Of a stretch of DNA of 64,000 nt, positions 57,801 to 64,000 are shown one piece after another. The notes beneath the pieces were generated by a model. It did no database searches. It saw nothing but the letters and a program-made list of their open reading frames with translations, and was not told where the DNA came from. The first letter of the stretch is position 1, and every line of letters starts with the position of its first letter. The position numbers and the translations under genes are program-made. Source of the DNA: Periconia sp. R9002 (Eukaryota > Ascomycota > Dothideomycetes > Pleosporales > Periconiaceae); assembly GCA_023627715.1 (NCBI GenBank), contig JAMAHW010000027.1:248001-312000 (forward strand), given 5' to 3'.

Positions 57801-60164
57801 TCATGAAGATCATGTAAAAGTCACCCAATTCACGTTGACATCTCCTTCTCTAGAGCATAGTTTTCGCAAGTACATCCCATCGCACCAAAGGTGCAGAGAC
57901 AGATCTATTCGTACGAATGCTGCCCCTCTTTCTGGAATTCGTCACATCAGGGTTCAATGTTGCGTCTGGGGTCACGTCAGCTGGTGAGGATCCGACTCAA
58001 AGCTGGGGACTGCTTGTCAATGATTTGACGGGACATTCAACGGGTCGGTCCTTCCGCACACGTTGTGAGTTAGGTATGCCCGTGAGCCGTGCCTCGTATT
58101 TAAGGCGGTCTAGGACTGCGTACCGAAAATGCATTCGCTATTGGACGGATAGAGACATCGACCCACTCCTTGAAAGTGAGTGCGCATGCAAAAACCAGCA
58201 ACCGACTGGCGCGCGTAAGAGGCTAAATTGTTATTCGTCACAGATACTGTACACCATCGATCTTTTGTGGATAACCACGTGTATCCTAACAAAACTTTTC
58301 GTCCTTTTTTCTGCTCACAAATCTTCATCAATCTGCAGCTCCGAAGGACTTGCTAGATCCCCATCTGTGTCTCACTTACCTACGGATTTCCATCTGATTT
58401 CCATTTCACTTTTTATTGCACATCAGTGTTAAAGACCTGGCTGCCCAGTTTGCGAGGAAGTACGTGATGGGGAGTTTCAATCGACATTCTTCTTGATTCG
58501 TTTATAATTTGAATCCCTGTATCGATTCTTAGCTGCAGCTGCCGACGGCAAGGAAATTCGGGCTGCCTATGAGGTGTGATTATTGCGTCGCAAAACGCGT
58601 CAAGGGTTAGGCGGCTAATCATTATCCAGCATTATCGCGATTATGGGTATTCGGTTCAAGTTCTAAGAATCAGATCTCACTGACCCAACATGCAGTCATA
58701 CATCCATAGGTAAGACAACAGTTATGTTAGCTAGATACGCTCAAATGATACAACTTTCTTTGCTGCGATGATCAACGCCAACATCCCCACCATACCCCCG
58801 CACTTCATCATGTCTTCAAGTCGAATGTTTTCGGCACAACGCAACAAAAAGTGGGAACACATCCATGACACGCCCCACTTGGTCAATCAGGAAAGGGAAG
58901 ACTAGCCGACTCGACATTGATTTTGCAAGACTTTTGGATCCTGAATTTCTATTAGTCGACGTACAAACTTGCAAGTAAGGGTTAAATCCTGATGGATTAG
59001 GTAGCATAGTCCTATCTACAAATTAGGCGAAAATTAGGACTACCACGTGAAGGAAGGAAGGCAGATCGAGGTTACAACGGACTGGTGGGTTCATCCTAGC
59101 CCCAACATGCTGTAATGCGGCACAGTTGCAGAAAAAGAGTGTGCTACACTATCTCGACGATTACTGTGTCTACAGACACGGCTGACACAATCTATGTAGG
59201 TTCTGCATGATTTCACATATCATTGCCACAATCATCGTGCAGTTAATTGTATGTATTATGATATCGAATGCGTCGAAAAGCGGTAGTTATCAGCAACTGT
59301 TCTGCTGACACTTGCCACTTTGTACGATCCAACAGCATAACCTTCCTATTTTGCGCGCGGCAGAGCAAAGAATTTTATTTTAGGTACATGGGCTCCAATG
59401 CACAAACCATTCTGGCTACATTTGCTCTGTCATCTCATCTGCTTGTTACGCATTTAGTGCCGGTGGGTCGTGGCTCTGCATTGGTCACTAAGTGGTCACT
59501 CGAGAATCATCGGCGGCATATCCCTTGTCTTTTCTCATCCGGCAACCCTGGGTAGACTCTCCGGCACGCGATCCTCCCGTTACCCTTCCTTCGTAGGATC
59601 ACGTTGGACTAGCAGGGCATGAGAGTTGTTGGTATGCGTATCTTTCTTGGCCGCTCCATAAAGCCGCCGAAATTCAATTGGACGATCACCGAAAATTGAT
59701 TTATTCCACCAGCACTATAAGTTCGGAGACCGATAAACAGACAGGAACTATCTCTGGAACCTATCTGTAACAGGAATGTATGCTCCGTTCGCCTCAGTCT
59801 TGCACACGTCCTTCAACCAACCGTTGGGTCGACTAGTTAAGACTTGCATAACCGCGCGTCCGTCAATTGCCGCAACGAACGAAGCTAGTTCGCCTTCATT
59901 TTGAGAAATAATGCCCTTACTTCCATGGCCTGTTCATGCAGGCTGCCTCAAGTCCGACGCGGACATCAGTTGGTGGATCAGACATTGAGGGACGCGGGCT
60001 ACAGTAGTATACTAACGTTTCTATAAGAACAGGATGATGTCCTAGCGTCCGTTGCTCGGCTATCTACCTGTTCATCATCAAAGCTGACGCCATCTTGTCT
60101 GTCATCTCGTAGAATTTCTAGCTCTCTTCTCACCTCCCAGCCCGTCAGTCGACTATCTCACATT
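54826..60164. other. 5.3-kb gene-empty region, partly AT-rich, possible degraded repeat DNA
   Basis: No open frame with domain-like pattern or credible splice chain was found on either strand. Parts (especially about 55400-57000) are visibly richer in A/T and TA steps, for example around 56500-56620, than the coding neighbours. This would fit repeat-induced point mutation (RIP) of an old element, but no terminal repeats or transposase remnants were recognised. The last few hundred bases are the PKS promoter and leader. Confidence 0.5.
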
Positions 60165-63100
60165 ATGGCACCGTTCATGGAAGAGGGAAAGTCATCAAGC
60201 ATCTCTAGCTTGAGTGACGATGCTCACCGTGTTGAGAATCCCGAAATTGATGGTAATGATGCGGAGCCCATTGCCATTATCGGATTTTCTTTCAAATTCC
60301 CCGACGAAGGTGATACTCCAGAAGGGTTCTGGAAGATGCTGCTGGAACAGCGAAATTGTGCACGGGAATTTCCTGCCGACCGCATCAATGTGAATGGGCA
60401 CTATCGCAAAGAAAACAGACATAATAGCGTAAGTAGAGCCTTCACTCGTCTTTCTTCAACGTAATCGAAGATGTATTTCTGGTGTGGCGACTGGGTTGTA
60501 CCAACAAAACCTACTGGCTGACATTCCCCTACAGTTACCGGTGCGCGGGGGCAATTTTCTGAAAGACAACGTCTCAGTTTGGGACGCTGATTTCTTCTCA
60601 ATTTCCCCCGTCGAAGCGAATGCACTGGATCCCATGCAACAAAAACTGCTCGAGGTCTCATATCATGCGTTTGAGAATGCAGGACTTCCTATTGAGGAAG
60701 TCACAAATACGGAGACTTCGGTCTACACCGGCTCCTTTACCCACGACTATATGCTCCAGATGGTCAAGGACACAGACGACCTACCCACCTATGCAGGTTA
60801 CGGAGTGGGATCAGCCATGCTTGCAAATCGGATATCGCATTTTTTCAACCTCATGGGCCCTAGCATAGCAGTGGACTCTGCTTGCTCGAGTAGCGCTATG
60901 GCGCTCGATATGGCCGTGCAGTCATTGAGGACTCGATCATCCTCGATGGGTCTCGTCGCGGGATGCAATATGCTATTTGCGCCTGAGACGTACGCGTTTC
61001 TTTCCAATATGAACATGTTGTCAAAGGACAGCAGATCGTATTCATTCGATTCCCGCGCCAATGGCTACGCCCGTGGTGAAGGTATCGCAGTAATGATTGT
61101 CAAACGCCTCGATGACGCGATTCGTGATGGGAACACGATCCGCGCTATCATCCGGGCTACCGGTGCGAATGAAGATGGTAAAACACCTGGCATTACGCAG
61201 CCAAGCCAACATGCACAGCAACTCTTGATAGACCAGACATATGCGAGAGCAGGATTGTCAAAGAGTCTGACACGATACTGCGAGGCGCACGGTACAGGCA
61301 CTCCTCTTGGTGATCCTCTTGAGTCGGGAGCAATCGGAAAGTGCTTCCGAGAATTCCGGAGCGACGAGGAGCCTATGTACTTAGGTTCGGTCAAATCTAA
61401 CATCGGCCATACGGAGGGTGCGAGTGGTTTGGCCGGAGTCATCAAAGCTGTTTATGCCCTAGAGCATGGACTTATTCCCCCAAACGCTGACTTTCGCGAA
61501 ATTAACCCGAGGATTGATACCAAATATCTACGAGTCAAGATACCAACTGAGCCAACACCTTGGCCTACCCAAGGGGTTCGGAGAGTATCCATCAACAGTT
61601 TCGGCTATGGTGGAGCAAATTGCCATGTCGTCCTGGATGATGCCTACAATTATATGAAACTGCGAGGTCTGAAGGGCAAACACAAGACGGCCGCATATCC
61701 GCCGGGGACGAAGGTTGAAGAGGCCGAAGCCGAGGCCGCCACGGAACACCCTGCTTCAGAAATTGCACCAAAACTGATTGTGCTATCGACAAGTGATGAG
61801 GGAGGTATCCAGCGTCTTGCGGGAGCTTATGGTTCATATCTCATGAAAAGATACCTTTCTGGGGATGCAGACAATAAGTTCTTTAACTCCCTAGCGTATA
61901 CTCTAGACAGCCACCGGAGTAAATTTCCCTACCGGACTAGCATTGTTGCAAAGTCTACTGAGGACCTCCTCGACCTTGGCTCTGAGATACCCGCTCCCAG
62001 AAAAGCTCGTTTATCGCCTCCTCAACTTGGATTTGTTTTCACTGGTCAGGGCGCACAATGGCACGCTATGGGACGAGAGCTCCTTGTATATCCCATTTAC
62101 AGACAATCGATAGAGGAGGCCAGTGCGTATCTCCATGAGTTGGGATGCAAATGGTCCGCATTGGAAGAGCTGGGCAGAAGTAAAGAAGAGTCGAAGATCG
62201 ATGATCCAGAATTCAGTCAGACACTCTGTACAGTCGTGCAGGTCGCTCTTATCGACCTTCTAGATAAGGCCAATGTCAAGCCTGTCGCCGTTGTCGGGCA
62301 TTCGTCAGGTGAGATTGGTGCCGCCTATGCTGGGCGGTACATCTCCAAACAGAGCGCGTGGAAGGTCGCATACTCCCGAGGAGTGGTCGCTTCAAAATTG
62401 GCCAGGTCTACATCGCATGGAGCTGGCGCCATGATGGCAGTTGGCCTTCCCGAGGAAGAAGCACGTCCTTATATTGCAGAGGTTCTTTCCAGGGAGAAAG
62501 CCGATATTGGTCTCATTATTGCCTGCGTCAACAGCCCCTCCAACGTCACTGTTGCCGGAGATAATCACCTGATCGACGCCCTTCTGGCTCATCTCAATGC
62601 GCAAAACAAAGGAATATTCGCCCGCAAATTGCGTGTCCAAGTGGCGTACCATTCTCCTCAAATGCAGGCTGTTTCAGAAGAATATCTTGAGAAGTTAGGG
62701 CCGGTTTTGAAAGGTCCTTCAACCACTGAAACCATTCCAATGATCTCCAGTGTCACGGGCAAACTTGTCGTGGAGAACGAGGTCTGCAAACCCACATACT
62801 GGCTACAAAATATGGTATCTCCTGTTTTGTTCAGTCCCGCGGTCAAGGTGTTATGTGGAAGTGAAAGTGCTGTAGATTATCTGGTCGAACTAGGTCCGCA
62901 CTCCGCCCTGGAAGGCCCACTCCGAGAGATTTTGAGGAGTGAAAACATGAAGCAAGATGTTGGATACACCTCTATACTTGTACGGAACAAGCCGGCAACC
63001 CAAACGCTTCTTCAAGCTGTCGGAAATCTGTGGTGCGAGAACTATCCCGTCAATGTTCGCGAAATCAACGAGCTCGACCTTGCTCAACCGGTCTCTCGGG

Positions 63101-64000
63101 ATATGCTCATTGATCTACCTTCCTATGTATTTGATCATTCTCAGGAATACCGGGGCGAAAGTCGCTTGAGCAGAGACTACCGATTCAGAAATCAACCCCC
63201 CCATGACTTCGTCGGCAGTCGTTCCTTGGAGTGGAGTCCACTTGAACCGCGTTGGCGGTTGCTTATCCGGACGCGAGAGCTCCCTTGGATTGCGGATCAC
63301 ATAGTTGATGGCCGAAAAGTGTACCCGGGAACCGGTATGCTGGTCATGGCTATAGAAGCTGCGAAAGAACTCGTGGACTCCAATCGTACCCTTTCGGGTT
63401 TTGTGTTGCGCGATGTGGATTTCTCGAGTGCAATGGAACTTGAAGGTGCGACAGAAGTCTTGGAAGTCATCACGAGCTTGAGGCCTAGAAATGGCATTGC
63501 TAAGGACGCTACCACCTTCGATTTTGAGATCATCTCATATGCAAACCCAGAATGGCTGCGAAACATTAAGGGTTCAATCGAGATTCAGTATGAGGAGGAA
63601 AAAGAGTGGGACGCAAACCAAAGAAAAGAATTTGCAAAGACTGTTGTTTCACAACACAAGACGAGCACAGATGCTTGCACTGAGCCAGTCGACGAATCGT
63701 TCATGTACAAGCGGCTGAAGTGGTGGGGCCTTGACTACGGACCAAGTTTCCGGAAAGCAAAGAACCAATTTGTGAGCAGCAACGAGGAAGCAGTTGCCAC
63801 TATCGAGACCATGAAGGGTGAAGAAGAGGAGTTGCAGCCTCATATTATTCACCCTGTCACGTTCGATGCCATCGGCCACTTGTGTTTTACTGCTTACAGT
63901 GCTGGCGGTAAGAACCCGATCGCAACAGCCATGCCATCGACCATTGACTATGCATGGGTTTCCAGTCAAGGACTTTCGACACCCAACGCGGAGGCGGTAC
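60165..64000 (+). CDS. Highly reducing type I polyketide synthase, N-terminal part (3' truncated)
   Basis: Exon 1 (60165-60428) and a 106-nt intron (60429-60534) are followed by exon 2, which stays open to the window edge: 1243 residues seen. The ketosynthase domain (about 30-455) has Cys205 in DSACSSS, His340 in EAHGTGTPLG and His380 in SNIGHTEG. The malonyl-CoA acyltransferase (about 590-900) has FTGQGAQW and Ser678 in GHSSGEIG. The dehydratase domain (from about 975) has His1010 in DHIVDGRKVYP and probable Asp1199 in VTFDAIGH. This order, with dehydratase directly after acyltransferase and no starter-unit domain in front, is that of fungal highly reducing PKSs. Methyltransferase, reductase and carrier domains would follow outside the window. 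All visible active sites are intact. The product cannot be told from this part. Confidence 0.95.

Overview
The window is nuclear DNA of a filamentous ascomycete. Genes are broken by short introns (about 47-140 nt, GTAAGT/GTATGT-type donors, CTAAC/CTGAC-like branch sites). Intergenic stretches are long, with pyrimidine-rich leaders and no operons. The gene content fits Pezizomycotina: a highly reducing polyketide synthase, a CYP504-type P450, a fungal SUZ12 and a LicD/Mnn4-like protein. From general resemblance I would guess Dothideomycetes, probably Pleosporales, but no rRNA or mitochondrial marker is present to prove it. I see no tRNA, rRNA, CRISPR or intact transposon.

Layout. 0-10 kb: the 3' part of an XRCC4/Lif1-type end-joining factor; a disordered protein with an AF4/FMR2-like helical C-terminus; a small two-TM protein; and, divergent from it, an atypical C2H2 protein. 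10-20 kb: gene-poor DNA rich in homopolymers and low-complexity tracts, holding one Myb/SANT-like AT-hook gene. 20-32 kb: a chromatin and metabolism block with SET2 (H3K36 methyltransferase), mitochondrial GABA transaminase, SUZ12 (PRC2 subunit with a C-terminal ING-like PHD finger) and an F-box protein. 32-42 kb: a WW/prion-like protein with a 17-nt exon, the RNase P/MRP subunit POP8, a 1019-residue coiled-coil protein with 14-residue tandem repeats, and the AAA+ ATPase RVB2. 44-52 kb: a LicD/Mnn4-like secretory protein, a ubiquitin-like/WLM metalloprotease, and a head-to-head pair of single-TM proteins of matching design. 52-64 kb: accessory metabolism, namely a CYP504-like P450, a convergent alpha/beta hydrolase, about 5.3 kb of gene-empty partly AT-rich DNA, and a highly reducing PKS (KS-MAT-DH visible) cut by the window end.

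How the genes relate. Most are independent housekeeping or regulatory genes. SET2, SUZ12 and RVB2 all act on chromatin, but their proximity is probably incidental. The right end may be the edge of a secondary-metabolite locus. The exon models were built by eye from splice signals, reading frame and conserved motifs, and none has been checked against RNA data.
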